64,000 bases of DNA. It comes from Mesostigma viride (Eukaryota > Streptophyta > Mesostigmatophyceae > Mesostigmatales > Mesostigmataceae). The notes beneath the pieces are model-generated. The model was given only the letters and a program-made list of their open reading frames with translations, was not told the DNA's origin and did not search any database. The stretch lies in the NCBI GenBank assembly GCA_009746045.1, contig RPFO01000231.1, positions 1,682,840-1,746,839 on the forward strand, given 5' to 3'. The position numbers were made by a program, and so were the translations under genes. This document shows positions 9,755 through 20,377 of the stretch, piece after piece; within the stretch, counting starts at the first letter, position 1, and the number at the start of each line of letters is the position of its first letter.

Positions 9755-10210
9755 TGTTGAGCTTAGCTCATTTTATATATGACGCGTGGACGGGCTCAAA
9801 GGGGACCGACCTGCCGTAGGTAGCGTAAGACTAGTGCTTGTCCCGAGGGTACTGCACCGGCTGGCCCATTTTGTGCCGATGCTGAGTGTGGTTCCGAAGT
9901 GCAGGCCTAAGTAGCTTCCAACGTACGTCACTAGATCTTATGCCTGCGCCAGCCGCCAGGCGTGGCGCAACTGTGATGGGGCAGTCAGTACACCTTGTAC
10001 CTGCACCAGCCAGCAGGCCTGCGTAGCGCAATGTGAATGATAGTCAGTACTTAGAGTGGTGTACATAGGGGACGTAGGGAGGCCTCTTTTCAGCTTCGCA
10101 ACTTTATCCCAGCATTTGCTGGCAAGGTCGGCTGGCCGGTATGGCGGCTGCGCTGAATGTAAGACGATGCTATCGGCCTCTCCGGGCGTGGGGGCCTAGA
10201 ATAAAATTCT
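9755..10210 (+). mobile_element. Dispersed repeat T, copy 1
   Basis: It starts with TGAGCTTAGCTCATTTTATA and carries GGACCGACCTGCCGTAGGTA about 55 bases on. It ends with the GGGAGGCCTCTTTTCAGCTTC region and CCTAGAATAAAATTC. Related copies are at 33155, 34748, 49332, 57312 and 59293. No protein is encoded. The constant left part and variable right part suggest a non-autonomous element. Confidence 0.55.
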
Positions 10211-11268
10211 TTATGTTGGCCACCAGCCATTACAGGCCACGGTAATGGTTGTTGGGTGGGGGGCTCTACGATTTGAGTAAAAGGGTGTGATTTCCGGCGC
10301 TGGGCTAAGTGACGATTCCCCTGTACCCCTGGGTGCGGCAAGCGGCTTCCTGACACTGGGGAGCTGCGTTTTAAGTCGGACAACGTCAGGGAAGGAGCCA
10401 CACAAGCCAGGGCCAGCGGTTACGGTGGAAAGCACCACAGGTGGAGGCGAATGCCTGGAGATAGAGGCGAAGGAGATAGAGGCGAATGCGTGGAGATGGC
10501 TAGCCCGGGGTGCCAGGGTAGCCCATAACTGCCAGGAGCCTGACATGCAGCGGACCCGATCTTTCGGCCTGGACATGGCCAGACGGGAGTTACGGGAAGG
10601 ATGCGGGGCTGGAGCAAATCTTGGTGGGAGGAGCGCGCTCTTCATCACTGCCCAGTTTTTCAGCAAAGAATGGTCGCCTGGCGGGGCTGACATTCTGGCT
10701 GTTTTAGCGCCTTTGTTTTTATTCTGTATGATGCATTATGGGAAAGGCAATAAAGAGTTTGGGTCTGCAAGGCGGGCAGATCTATGCCATAAAAATTTCC
10801 CTACCAAAACACAAGCCCTGGTAGGGTTTTTGGCTAAGCGGTTTCCAAGCCAACGCCTCGGTAGGGTAGAGGGCCTATCAGTGTTTCTGCTAAGGGGTGG
10901 GGGGTTTCCGGTAACTCCGGTAAGGGGGGGGGTCCGGCCGAGGCCGCGAAGCGGCCGAGGCCGGGGGGGGGTCCGGGGGGGCGGAGCCCCCCCGGATGTT
11001 GGCGAATTTTTTTTTAGAAAAATAAAAACCCAATAGGATTTCTTATACAGTTATATAATTTATCCTAAACTGTGAAGCCTTGCCTTAGTGGGCTGCTTGT
11101 GCCCTGAATCCTGATTCACATAGCCTTGGCATACGCAGGGCTCCCTAATAAAACATACGAAAATGATAACTTAGCATGCATACAAGCATGCCTAGTCACA
11201 ATAGGAGGTTACAAAACATAGTTGTCATCACTTGTAGGCTATGTAGCTCACATTAGCTCACCCATACA
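10211..11268. other. C1-D1 intron segment with GC-rich palindrome
   Basis: A 249-codon plus frame (10287-11036) covers this region, but it lacks conservation and includes G-run sequence, so it is not accepted. At about 10925-11000 the sequence GGCCGAGGCCGCGAAGCGGC is followed by GTCCGGGGGGGCGGAGCC and a C run ending CCCCGGAT. These are nested palindromes typical of organelle-derived or mobile GC clusters in green algae. Confidence 0.4.
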
Positions 11269-11631
11269 TTATTGGCGTGACCTCACACGATGCCGCCTTA
11301 GGGTTTGCATGCACCATATACACCCATAGGCCGGAGTCGAAACAACCTGCTCCGACATGGCCTGCTCCGGAACATCACCGCCATGAATTTCGCGCTGTGG
11401 GTGCGCTGAGCCACCTGCATCGCCCTGCTCTACGGCACCCTCATCCCCATTCGTCTTATCAGTGTCGTCCCCTTCTAACTCGTCGCCTGCCTGCGCCTGG
11501 TGTGTAACGACCGTGCCCAAAGCCCGGCGACCGCTCGTACCGCCAGCCAAGGTCAAAACGCCACCACCTCGTGTGAAATGGTCCTTGAACTTGTAGCCCA
11601 GGGGAATCGGGGGCTCTTTCTTCTTCGTCAT
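11269..11631 (-). CDS. Acidic low-complexity ORF
   Basis: The 120-codon minus-strand frame starts MTKKKEPPIPLGYKFKDHF, followed by a Gly/Thr stretch and an acidic region (GDELEGDDTDKTNGDEGA). Protein-like composition and a clear ATG favour a real exon or the first ORF of an element. No homologue occurs elsewhere in the window, and no downstream exon could be joined. The family is not recognised. Confidence 0.3.
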   Translation of the reverse strand: MTKKKEPPIPLGYKFKDHFTRGGGVLTLAGGTSGRRALGTVVTHQAQAGDELEGDDTDKTNGDEGAVEQGDAGGSAHPQREIHGGDVPEQAMSEQVVSTPAYGCIWCMQTLRRHRVRSRQ

Positions 11632-12500
11632 GATTCACTTCTCTAGCGCACTATCGAAAAATGTAGGATTAGAAAACACGCAAAACAAAGTCAGCTGGCT
11701 CGATTGCCGTGAACTTTATGCATCGTCTAGCGGCTCAGCACCTTTACATCGTGTTGCGTACCTACTGCTGCAGCCTGCAGGCATGCTGCAGCGCATTTGT
11801 TACCCGCTCAAGTCTACGCACTTGACAGACATTGCCGGCTGCCAAGTGCTGAGTGCTGACCCATTCGTTATAGGGTCAGATCTGCACCGCGCCACGCCTT
11901 TTGTTACTTGGGTACGGATAATCTATTTGCTCACAAATTGAAGTTGAAACTTTAGCCCCTCCTCGATCAACAGTAGTTGTTAGCACGTCCAACAACTCAA
12001 CTCAACTCGACATCAACAACAACGAGATTTGTGCTGGTAAAGCTCACACCTTGCTCACACCGGTAATAAAAGTGGGCAACAACAACGACAACTGAAGTCG
12101 CGAGCGAGCAATGTTTGTGCAAATTCGCCTAGCCTTGACGAGCCGTTGCCCATGATATTTTTTTAATACTGCATCTGAGGGTCACGCACTACTATTTTAA
12201 CCTCATCAGTAGGGTATCTTGTACTGTAGCTACGATAGGACCGTCGCGAGATTCCATGCCCTGGCGCACTGGTTTTCGTCGGGCATTCAGCAGGGCTCTG
12301 CTGTGTCGGAATTTACATTCGGTGGAGGTGTTAGCATGGCAGCAATGTGCAAACTATTTGTAAGTGCCGGGAATAGTAACATATAGTAATCGAAATTGAT
12401 ATTTTGTAATAGTCAGTATATAAGTACCGGGTTTGTCTGACGGGGAAACCGGGTAACCCCGGCCGGCATTATTTGCTTCCCGGTCGACCAGGTCAGCCCG
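11632..12500. other. Region without recognised gene
   Basis: An AC-rich stretch (about 11960-12070, CAACAACAAC) precedes the acidic minus-strand frame. No TATA box stands out on that strand. The rest shows no repeated or coding signal. Confidence 0.4.
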
Positions 12501-12504
12501 GGGA

Positions 12505-12702
12505 TGGCTTACCGGTCGGCCGGGGGGGGTTTCCTGCTCTGAACACAGCATACCGGTCGGTCGGGGGGGGGGTTCCTGCTTGACATATAGCATACCGGTC
12601 GGCCGGGGGGGGGTTCCTGCTTGGCATATAGCATACCGGTCGGCCGGGGGGGCTTACCGGTCGGCCGGGGGGGCACCGGTAATTACCGGAGAATTACCGG
12701 TA
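12505..12702. repeat. ACCGGTCGGCCGGGG minisatellite
   Basis: Five or so units share ATACCGGTCGGCCGGGGGGG followed by TTCCTGCTTGGCATATAGC, giving a period of about 55 that shortens at the right end. ACCGGT palindromes continue to 12702. The preceding 80 bases hold degenerate units. Confidence 0.65.
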
Positions 12703-12729
12703 CCGGTGCGTTAGCAGAAACACTGGGGC

Positions 12730-13200
12730 CTATCGCCACAATGGCTTCAATGCCGGGAAATGCCACCCTCAGGGATGGGGCTGGTGATGGGTCCTGGGCT
12801 TGTGAGAGACGGTCCAGGGGCGTAAGGCCTAATGAGCAGCCGCTGGAAACCGCCCCCCTGGGTGCCGGCCTGCGTCCGCCGGGAAACCGTAGCAAAAAAA
12901 CGGGGGCGGCAGTACAGCTGCGGCAGTGTGCAGGAGGGGGGCCAGGGGCGGAAAGAAACTCGGCACCAAGGCTGGCGACAACCTTGGTGGCCAGGTAGGA
13001 GGTGTGGGGGCAACACTGTGTGTTTGAGTATGCTGGGACCCCAGCATGGTGCTACAATAACCAACTTGATAATGATGTGCACTGAGTTTGAAGGTGTGGT
13101 ATAGGCTGTCCGTATAAAGCCTTGCACAAAAAACGTAAGATACATGTTTCTCTTGGTGGGAAGGAACTCCAATGGACCAAAAACAAGAAATGTATCTGCC
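12730..13200 (+). mobile_element. 3' fragment related to R2 retroelement
   Basis: CCTGCGTCCGCCGGGAAACC and GGCCAAGGTGG-type motifs, followed by CATGGTGCTACAATAACCAA, match the segment downstream of the R2 reverse transcriptase at 56960-57310 and fragments at 34370-34750 and 59995-60190. All frames are broken. Confidence 0.45.
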
Positions 13201-13358
13201 ATTCCCTCCTAGTAGTTTTGACACTTTTGTAAGGTACACCTCCTACCCATGACTGCCTTGGTTTGCAAACTTAAGGTGAAGCAATCTTTGGAAATTTCTG
13301 CCGTATCCATGCTGGCTGCGTGCTTCACGCATGCCCTCTGTCCTTTTCCTGAAATCAG

Positions 13359-13484
13359 CCTGTTTGGACTCATCATCGGCTGGTGGGGAAGACGACGGGT
13401 GCTATGGTGATGCTGGCACACCCTTCTGTCCGGATGGTTCTGCAAACGATGGGGACTACTCGCCCGGGGTCGGCCCATGTGCGG
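13359..13484 (+). CDS. Cys-module exon D1
   Basis: This 126-base phase 1-1 exon has acceptor CCTGAAATCAG and donor GTATGT. The module is CLDSSSAGGEDDGC, then GTPFCPDGSANDGDYSPG and GPCA, with cysteines at residues 2, 15, 24 and 41. D modules have the longest loop between the last two cysteines (16 residues). D1 differs from D2 and D3 by EDDGC in place of PDLGC. It is separated from E1 by an intron holding the R2 promoter and gag-like region. Confidence 0.78.
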
Positions 13485-13766
13485 GTATGTTACTTTCAGT
13501 ATAGGCAGCCAGCCTAGTGCTGCACTCAACTTCAGGCACGCAGGCACGTCTAAGTTTTCATTCGCATTGTATTGCTGAATCTTTCGTGGACTGCATTGTT
13601 TGTAGATATCTTCCAGCCTTGTCAGCCTTGTTCATACCAAGTGATGTCGCCAATCACCGGTTTCAATCTTGCATGTGCCACCTTTAGGAGGGATAGCATG
13701 CTTGTTCATCACACATGACAGCCATGGTAAGCAAACTTTTTTCTGGATGCTCTTATTATGGCTTAG

Positions 13767-14009
13767 ATGTCTCTCAAAAGCGCGAATTGCTCTAATTCTG
13801 CACCGGAGCAGATGATAATGCAACGAGATCTGATGCGACTATTGAGTTACAGGCTGGTACGTGTAGAGCCACAGATGGTAGTTTCAGTCTACAGGTGCAA
13901 CGTTCCGGAGCGAGCCACTGCACTGTGTGAGCTCCCGCTCATTGTATCTTGTGAAACATGTGGGTGGGGAGGGCTAGCATGCACACCGCTAGTCTTTGGT
14001 AGATTTTGA
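13767..14009 (+). CDS. Conserved 80-codon frame upstream of R2
   Basis: It contains VEPQMVVSVYRCNVPERATA, then LPLIVSCETCGWGGLAC and VFGRF. Homologous frames are at 30911-31210 and 54233-54448, where the variable Asn-Val/Asn-Leu-Val site differs by exactly three bases. The amino-terminal parts are shifted relative to each other. It lies 60 bases before the R2 promoter in each unit, so it may belong to the 5' part of that element. The function is unknown. Confidence 0.3.
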   Translation: MSLKSANCSNSAPEQMIMQRDLMRLLSYRLVRVEPQMVVSVYRCNVPERATALCELPLIVSCETCGWGGLACTPLVFGRF

Positions 14010-14049
14010 AGTAATGCTACATACTCTTGGCAGAGGTTACACCCATCCT

Positions 14050-14077
14050 CCGCCCACATTCCGTAAGAGTATAAAGG
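14050..14077 (+). promoter_or_regulatory. TATA/GC-box promoter of R2 copy a
   Basis: CTCCGCCCAC lies about 15 bases upstream of AGTATAAAGGGG (TATAAAG 14070-14076), about 80 bases before the gag-like ATG. The same layout is present at 54400-54430, whereas in the 31.2 kb copy the TATA is disrupted by a small insertion. Confidence 0.55.
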
Positions 14078-14149
14078 GGAAGGAGGGGAGGAGACCTAGC
14101 CGGTAAAACACTGCAAGAATAAACATCAACGGCGAAAACAGACCAGAAC

Positions 14150-14640
14150 ATGATGGAGGGAAGACGAAGAGGGCACAGCTTCTGCAAAAATGTCCTGGAA
14201 ACGTTGATCCGGATGGACGGGGAGATAATGGCGAGGGACAATGTCATGAAGGCGAGGAGGTGCCTGGGGGGGGGGGGGGGGGAAGGGGCAGGGCAGAGCG
14301 AATTCTAGCACTGATAAACAAACGGCGAATAGAGAACTTGGACAACGTTAGGGGTACTGTACTTTGTGGAAACCGGAGAGTCAGGTTGCATCCTAGAAGT
14401 GATAGCCGCAGTTCTTGCTGATGCCATCAATGACCCCGATGCTAACACAGAGAGCGACAAGGAAGAGGTGCCTCGGGCTGGCTATGTGCGGTAGAACTTA
14501 AGAACACCGTCCGTTCCACGACCTCACGGACTGCGCTGGCATTTTTGTGACAGGCAAGGGTGCTGCCGCGAGCCAGGCCAGCCGGCTGCCCGCTCGAATT
14601 CCCACCTTTACTGCTGGCCTTACGTCGCCGATTCAAGACT
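14150..14640 (+). pseudogene. R2 gag-like ORF remnant, copy a
   Basis: It begins MMEGRRRGHSF and reaches LIRMDGEIMARD, then a run of 15 G (about 14268-14282) disrupts the frame. Further right, GESGCILEVIAAVLADAIND is readable. This copy has lost about 13 bases before the GYFVETGES motif seen in the others. The element is cut soon after 14640, with no polymerase part. It is the oldest-looking of the three copies in D-E introns. Confidence 0.45.
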
Positions 14641-14988
14641 GAGCCTCTTTCTGCATTGTGGAGACAACTGTGCTTTTTTCAGCTGCTCGCTTGCCACGTT
14701 CGACAGGGCCAGGAAAAATAGTTTCAACACCAAATCTTACGGAACTAATGTTCTGAGGGCATGACATGCGGTGTCAGGATGGGCTTTATGTAGTGCATAG
14801 CTCAGGAAGCACTCGCTAAACCTACGGGTGGGTCATCTTGATGATGGTGTAGGCCACCTATTCTCCCCATGACTGCCTTGTGGTGATAGTACCTTGTGAC
14901 ATTCCTTCTGCTGCTGCATGCTCCTGGACGCGCACACTGACTTGATATATAAACTTCATGTGCGACGTTTGTGTTTGCCTGGAATCAG

Positions 14989-15108
14989 CCTGTTTGGACA
15001 CAGCCCCCGGAGTTCTACCGGACGATGGTTGTGGTAATCCTTCTTATCCCGTCTGCGTCACTGGTGGTCCTAGTAATGGGGGCGGGACGGGGGGGGCCTC
15101 ATGCGAAG
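14989..15108 (+). CDS. Cys-module exon E1
   Basis: This 120-base phase 1-1 exon has acceptor CTGGAATCAG and donor GTGAGT. The module starts CLDTAPGVLPDDGC and ends GGTGGASCE, with cysteines at residues 2, 15, 23 and 39. Unlike E2 and E3, its loop has lost the acidic residues (PSNGGGTGG rather than PSDGD). If these modules bind metal ions, this one may not. Confidence 0.75.
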
Positions 15109-15342
15109 GTGAGTTACATTCAGGCAACTAATCTTGACAATCTATACACATGTGCGCTCATACCTAATACCCAGATTTGATTGTGTCAACTAATGCTGGG
15201 TCCTGTGCTTGTCTGTATTTTTCCGTAGACTCGTTCTTGCGCGCCAAGGGTTTTCAATGCTTGAAATGCACTCCTAGCCATGAACCTTGTTTAGTAATGT
15301 GCGTAGAATGAAATATTCCCTAAACCTCTAGCTATTTCACGT

Positions 15343-15420
15343 TATGCGCCAATTATTTATGCACAGGGATTTGTGCCGATGAGAAATTGGTGCAAGACGT
15401 GGAAATAGCCAGAGGATACT
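15343..15420. repeat. Hairpin MITE of the E-A introns, copy 1
   Basis: TAGCTATTTCACGTTATGCG and the inverted CAAGACGTGGAAATAGCCA enclose CAATT...AATTG arms, giving a foldback of about 35-base arms. Related foldbacks are at 37507-37613, 37850-37955 and 58965-59062, always downstream of an E exon. Confidence 0.6.
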
Positions 15421-16137
15421 TCAACTCAAACCTTAACGTCTTTCATTGAAAGGCCAACTAAAAATGTGGCTAGAGAATACGACAACTCATACCTTAACAT
15501 CTGGCGGAGCAGCAATTTATCCTAGACGTTTTCTCGCGGGGCTGCATGCACTGTATGTAACAATGCCACCGCACCCTGCTCATCAGTGCCCTGCCCGCCT
15601 TGAGCTTAGTGCAGCATGCTGGTGAAACAAGTGGTATTCTTCCGACGCCAATCAATGCATATAGGAACCCATGCACATAAATGGCATGGGTTCAGGAAAC
15701 TCAGCAGGATATGTTTGCGTATTGTAGATTTGGTCATGTAGAAAATATGTTGTGTATTTTCGTCGAATGCAAGTACAATATCTACACACCGCCGTTGCGT
15801 GACCTAGTCAGTAGCACATTCATTCCTATGGGGCTAGCGTTTAGATTCGCTCCACTTTTATATATTCTGGGATTTCAGACACATTTGCACCGCTCTCGGC
15901 TCTCCGGTAAAAGGCCTTTTTGCAGATGGATATACCTTGGGATGCCTTGGATCGGGAGACCCCTGTAAGAATGAAGTGGTGAGAGAGGTCCTGTGTTCGC
16001 ATCCAGCATCGTATCAAAATTTTCACGTTGTGTTTAGCTTGCTGTGGTATTTGAAGGGATGAGTGCTCCAGCCCATACTGATTTCGATCTAATATAGAAA
16101 CTGGCATTCATGCGTGCCTTTTGTTCTCCTGATGCAG

Positions 16138-16254
16138 CAATGTGTGCGGACACGGAGACAGGGGGCGGTAAAGACCAGAGCTGCACCAATGCCTTTCCCA
16201 TCTGCAATGATGGAACAAATGACGGGTCCTTTGCCTTTAACGGTTTTTGCGTGG
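16138..16254 (+). CDS. Cys-module exon A2
   Basis: This 117-base phase 1-1 exon has acceptor CTGATGCAG and donor GTACGT. The module reads AMCADTETGGGKDQSC, then TNAFPICNDGTNDGS and GFCV, with cysteines at residues 3, 16, 23 and 38. One residue more than in other kinds precedes the first cysteine, as in A3, so the junction motif is C-x3-C. The D-x-G-C signature is changed to DQSC here, the only module where Gly before the second cysteine is replaced. The huge simple-sequence array follows in the next intron. Confidence 0.73.
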
Positions 16255-16830
16255 GTACGTACTAGTAGCGTAGTTACAGGCGGCACCATCTCCCATCTAT
16301 CATCGCATACCAATGTCTACATTTACGCTAGGATGTGGAGCCACATCGGATAATGTATTAATGTGGCGCTAGCTGGTCGTATACCAACCTGTACACGCTC
16401 GCTTGGTAGCCATGGCCCCCTAGCGCTATGAAATAATTCTTAGGTGTTTGTGGTGGACGGCCCACTGAACTGATTTCTACTGGGCTCACTGAGCGAAGCC
16501 TGGCACTCGCTTGCTAGCCATTCTATGGTTTCTGGTACTTCATAAGGACACAGAATGCCCTTACACCCAGGGTCCTCTCTTGCAAACGGCTGATTATCCT
16601 GGGACTAAGTATGTCGCACTAGATCCACTGTAATGAGATTCATGGTGCCCAGGATCCCCCTTCTGCGCAGGCGCCCAGGGTGACCCCCGGTTCACGTGGT
16701 AATCGATTGTAGTGCTGAGGGGGCAGCGCCTGTAGAGGCCAGATCTCACTGTACCGTGTATTCCATGTCGCTAGGTCCATACCAATAATAATTTATTTAT
16801 CTTCTCCATTCATTTCCATATCTGAATCTG
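16255..16830 (+). other. Start of the A2-B2 intron
   Basis: It is collinear with 2186-2600 and 39017-39568. The frame corresponding to 2338-2739 is broken by stops here. The last 60 bases (CATGTCGCTAGGTCCATA) also precede the array at 39.57 kb. Confidence 0.55.
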
Positions 16831-18867
16831 CCTCCCTCTCCCTCTCCCTCTCCCTCTCCCTCTCCCTCTCCCTCTCCCTCTCCCTCTCCCTCTCCTCTCC
16901 CTCTCCCTCTCCCTCTCCTCTCCCTCTCCCTCTCCTCTCCCTCTCCCTCTCCCTCTCCTCTCCCTCTCCCTCTCCCTCTCCCTCTCCTCTCCCTCTCCCT
17001 CTCCCTCTCCCTCTCCCTCTCCCTCTCCTCTCCCTCTCCCTCTCCCTCTCCCTCTCCCTCTCCCTCTCCCTCTCCCTCTCCCTCTCCCTCTCCCTCTCCT
17101 CTCCTCTCCCTCTCCCTCTCCTCTCCCTCTCCTCTCCCTCTCCCTCTCCCTCTCCCTCTCCTCTCCCTCTCCCTCTCCCTCTCCTCTCCCTCTCCCTCTC
17201 CCTCTCCCTCTCCCTCTCCCTCTCCCTCTCCCTCTCCCTCTCCCTCTCCCTCTCCCTCTCCTCTCCCTCTCCCTCTCCCTCTCCCTCTCCCTCTCCCTCT
17301 CCCTCTCCCTCTCCCTCTCCCTCTCCCTCTCCTCTCCCTCTCCCTCTCCCTCTCCCTCTCCCTCTCCCTCTCCCTCTCCCTCTCCCTCTCCCTCTCCCTC
17401 TCCCTCTCCCTCTCCCTCTCCCTCTCCCTCTCCCTCTCCCTCTCCCTCTCCCTCTCCCTCTCCTCTCCCTCTCCCTCTCCCTCTCCCTCTCCCTCTCCCT
17501 CTCCCTCTCCCTCTCCCTCTCCTCTCCCTCTCCCTCTCCCTCTCCCTCTCCCTCTCCCTCTCCCTCGCCCTCGCCCTCGCCCTCGCCTCTCGCCCTCGCC
17601 CTCGCCTCGCCCTCGCCCTCTCCCTCTCCCTCTCCCTCTCCCTCTCCCTCTCCCTCTCCCTCTCCCTCTCCCTCTCCCTCTCCCTCTCCCTCTCCCTCTC
17701 CCTCTCCCTCTCCTCTCCTCTCCCTCTCCCTCTCCCTCTCCCTCTCCCTCTCCCCTCTCCTCTCCCTCTCCCTCTCCCTCTCCCTCTCCCTCTCCCTCTC
17801 CCTCTCCCTCTCCCTCTCCCTCTCCCTCTCCTCTCCTCTCCCTCTCCCTCTCCCTCTCCCTCTCCCTCTCCCTCTCCCTCTCCCTCTCCCTCTCCCTCTC
17901 CCTCTCCCTCTCCCTCTCCCTCTCCCTCTCCTCTCCCTCTCCCTCTCCCTCTCCCTCTCTCCCTCTCCCTCTCCCTCTCCCTCTCCCTCTCCCTCTCCCT
18001 CTCCCTCTCCCTCTCCTCTCCCTCTCCCTCTCCCTCTCCCTCTCCCTCTCCCTCTCCTCTCCCTCTCCCTCTCCCTCTCCCTCTCCCTCTCCCTCTCCCT
18101 CTCCCTCTCCCTCTCCTCTCCCTCTCCCTCTCCCTCTCCTCTCCCTCGCCTCGCCCTCGCCCTCGCCCTCGCCTCGCCCTCGCTCGCCCTCGCCCTCGCC
18201 CTCGCCCTCGCCCTCGCCCTCGCCCTCGCCCTCGCCCTCGCCCTCTCCCTCTCCCTCTCCCTCTCCTCTCCTCTCCCTCTCCTCCCTCTCCCTCTCCCTC
18301 TCCCTCTCCCTCTCCCTCTCCCTCTCCCTCTCTCCCTCTCCCTCTCCCTCTCCCTCTCCCTCGCCCTCGCCCTCGCCCTCGCCCTCGCCCTCGCCCTCGC
18401 CCTCGCCCTCGCCTCGCCCTCTCCCTCTCCCTCTCCCTCTCCCTCTCCCTCTCCCTCTCCCTCTCCTCTCCCTCTCCCTCTCCCTCTCCCTCTCCCTCTC
18501 CCTCTCCCTCTCCCTCTCCCTCTCCCTCTCCCTCTCCCTCTCCCTCTCCCTCTCCCTCTCCCTCTCCCTCTCCCTCTCCCTCTCCCTCTCCCTCTCCCTC
18601 TCCCTCTCCCTCTCCCTCTCCCTCTCCCTCTCCCTCTCCCTCTCCCTCTCCCTCTCCCTCTCCCTCTCCCTCTCCCTCTCCCTCTCCCTCTCCCTCTCCC
18701 TCTCCCTCTCCCTCTCCCTCTCCCTCTCCCTCTCCCTCTCCCTCTCCCTCTCCCTCTCCCTCTCCCTCTCCCTCTCCCTCTCCCTCTCCCTCTCCCTCTC
18801 CCTCTCCCTCTCCCTCTCCCTCGCCCTCGCCCTCGCCCTCGCCCTCGCCCTCGCCCTCGCCCTCGCC

Positions 18868-18898
<31 letters not shown>

Positions 18899-19385
18899 CT
18901 CGCCCTCGCCCTCGCCCTCGCCTCTCCCTCTCCCTCTCCCTCTCCCTCTCCCTCTCCCTCTCCCTCTCCCTCTCCCTCTCCTCTCCCTCTCCCTCTCCCT
19001 CTCCCTCTCCCTCTCCCTCTCCCTCTCCCTCTCCCTCTCCCTCTCCCTCTCCCTCTCCCTCTCCCTCTCCCTCTCCCTCTCCCTCTCCCTCTCCCTCTCC
19101 CTCTCCCTCTCCCTCTCCCTCTCCCTCTCCCTCGCCCTCGCCCTCGCCCTCGCCCTCGCCCTCGCCCTCGCCCTCGCCCTCGCCCTCGCCCTCGCCCTCG
19201 CCCTCGCCCTCGCCCTCGCCCTCGCCCTCGCCCTCGCCCTCGCCCTCGCCCTCGCCCTCGCCCTCGCCCTCGCCCTCGCCCTCGCCCTCGCCCTCGCCCT
19301 CGCCCTCGCCCTCGCCCTCGCCCTCGCCCTCGCCCTCGCCCTCGCCCTCGCCCTCGCCCTCGCCCTCGCCCTCGCCCTCGCCCTC

Positions 19386-19416
<31 letters not shown>

Positions 19417-19874
19417 CTCGCCCTCGCCCTCGCCCTCGCCCTCGCCCTCGCCCTCGCCCTCGCCCTCGCCCTCGCCCTCGCCCTCGCCCTCGCCCTCGCC
19501 CTCGCCCTCGCCCTCGCCCTCGCCCTCGCCCTCGCCCTCGCCCTCGCCCTCGCCCTCGCCCTCGCCCTCGCCCTCGCCCTCGCCCTCGCCCTCGCCCTCG
19601 CCCTCGCCCTCCCCCTCGCCCTCCCCCTCCCCCGCGCCCGCGCCCGCGCCCCCGCTCTCGCCCTCGCCCTCGCCCTCGCCCTCGCCCTCGCCCTCGCCCT
19701 CGCCCTCGCCCTCGCCCTCGCCCTCGCCCTCGCCCTCGCCCTCGCCCTCGCCCTCGCCCTCGCCCTCGCCCTCGCCCTCGCCCTCGCCCTCGCCCTCGCC
19801 CTCGCCCTCGCCCTCGCCCTCGCCCTCGCCCTCGCCCTCGCCCTCGCCCTCGCCCTGGCCCTGGCCCTCGCCCT
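16831..19874. repeat. Giant (CCCTCT)n / (CCCTCG)n array
   Basis: About 3.0 kb is built of CCCTCT hexamers, interrupted by single CTCTCCTC slips and by blocks of CCCTCG (about 17563-17620, 18144-18243, 18360-18416, 18820-18922 and 19130-19860). The plus strand contains almost no A. The 1112- and 1187-codon minus-strand frames (EG, RE, RG and AR dipeptide repeats) arise only because the hexamer has no stop, and they are not called as genes. The pure pyrimidine part could form triplex DNA. Confidence 0.95.
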
Positions 19875-19901
19875 TGAGTTCCCGTCCCTTTCTGTCCTCA
19901 G

Positions 19902-20343
19902 ATCCATATCCATATCCATATCCATATCCATATCCATATCCATATCCATATCCATATCCATATCCATATCCATATCCATATCCATATCCATATCCATATC
20001 CATATCCATATCCATATCCATATCCATATCCATATCCATATCCATATCCATATCCATATCCATATCCATATCCATATCCATATCCATATCCATATCCATA
20101 TCCATATCCATATCCATATCCATATCCATATCCATATCGATATGTATCCATATCCATATCCATATCCATATCCATATCCATATCCATATCCATATCCATA
20201 TCCATATCCATATCCATATCCATATCCATATCCATATCCATATCCATATCCATATCCATATCCATATCCATATCCATATCCATATCCATATCCATATCCA
20301 TATCCATATCCATATCCATATCCATATCCATATCCATATCCAT
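19902..20343. repeat. (CCATAT)n array
   Basis: About 70 hexamers of CCATAT are interrupted once by CGATATGTATC near 20138 and degenerate at the right end (CATTTCCGTATTCATATCC). The array directly follows the CCCTCG array. A short relic of the same order is at 39914-39950. Confidence 0.95.
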
Positions 20344-20377
20344 TTCCGTATTCATATCCATGTGCACATCCACATCC

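Noticed and set aside
10287-11036. 249-codon plus frame
   Set aside because: It has a low-complexity start, runs into a GC palindrome, and is not conserved elsewhere in the window.
16797-20373. Open frames of 1112 and 1187 codons on the minus strand
   Set aside because: They consist of EG, RE, RG, AR and MD dipeptides from hexamer repeats that contain no stop in any phase. Their length says nothing about coding.
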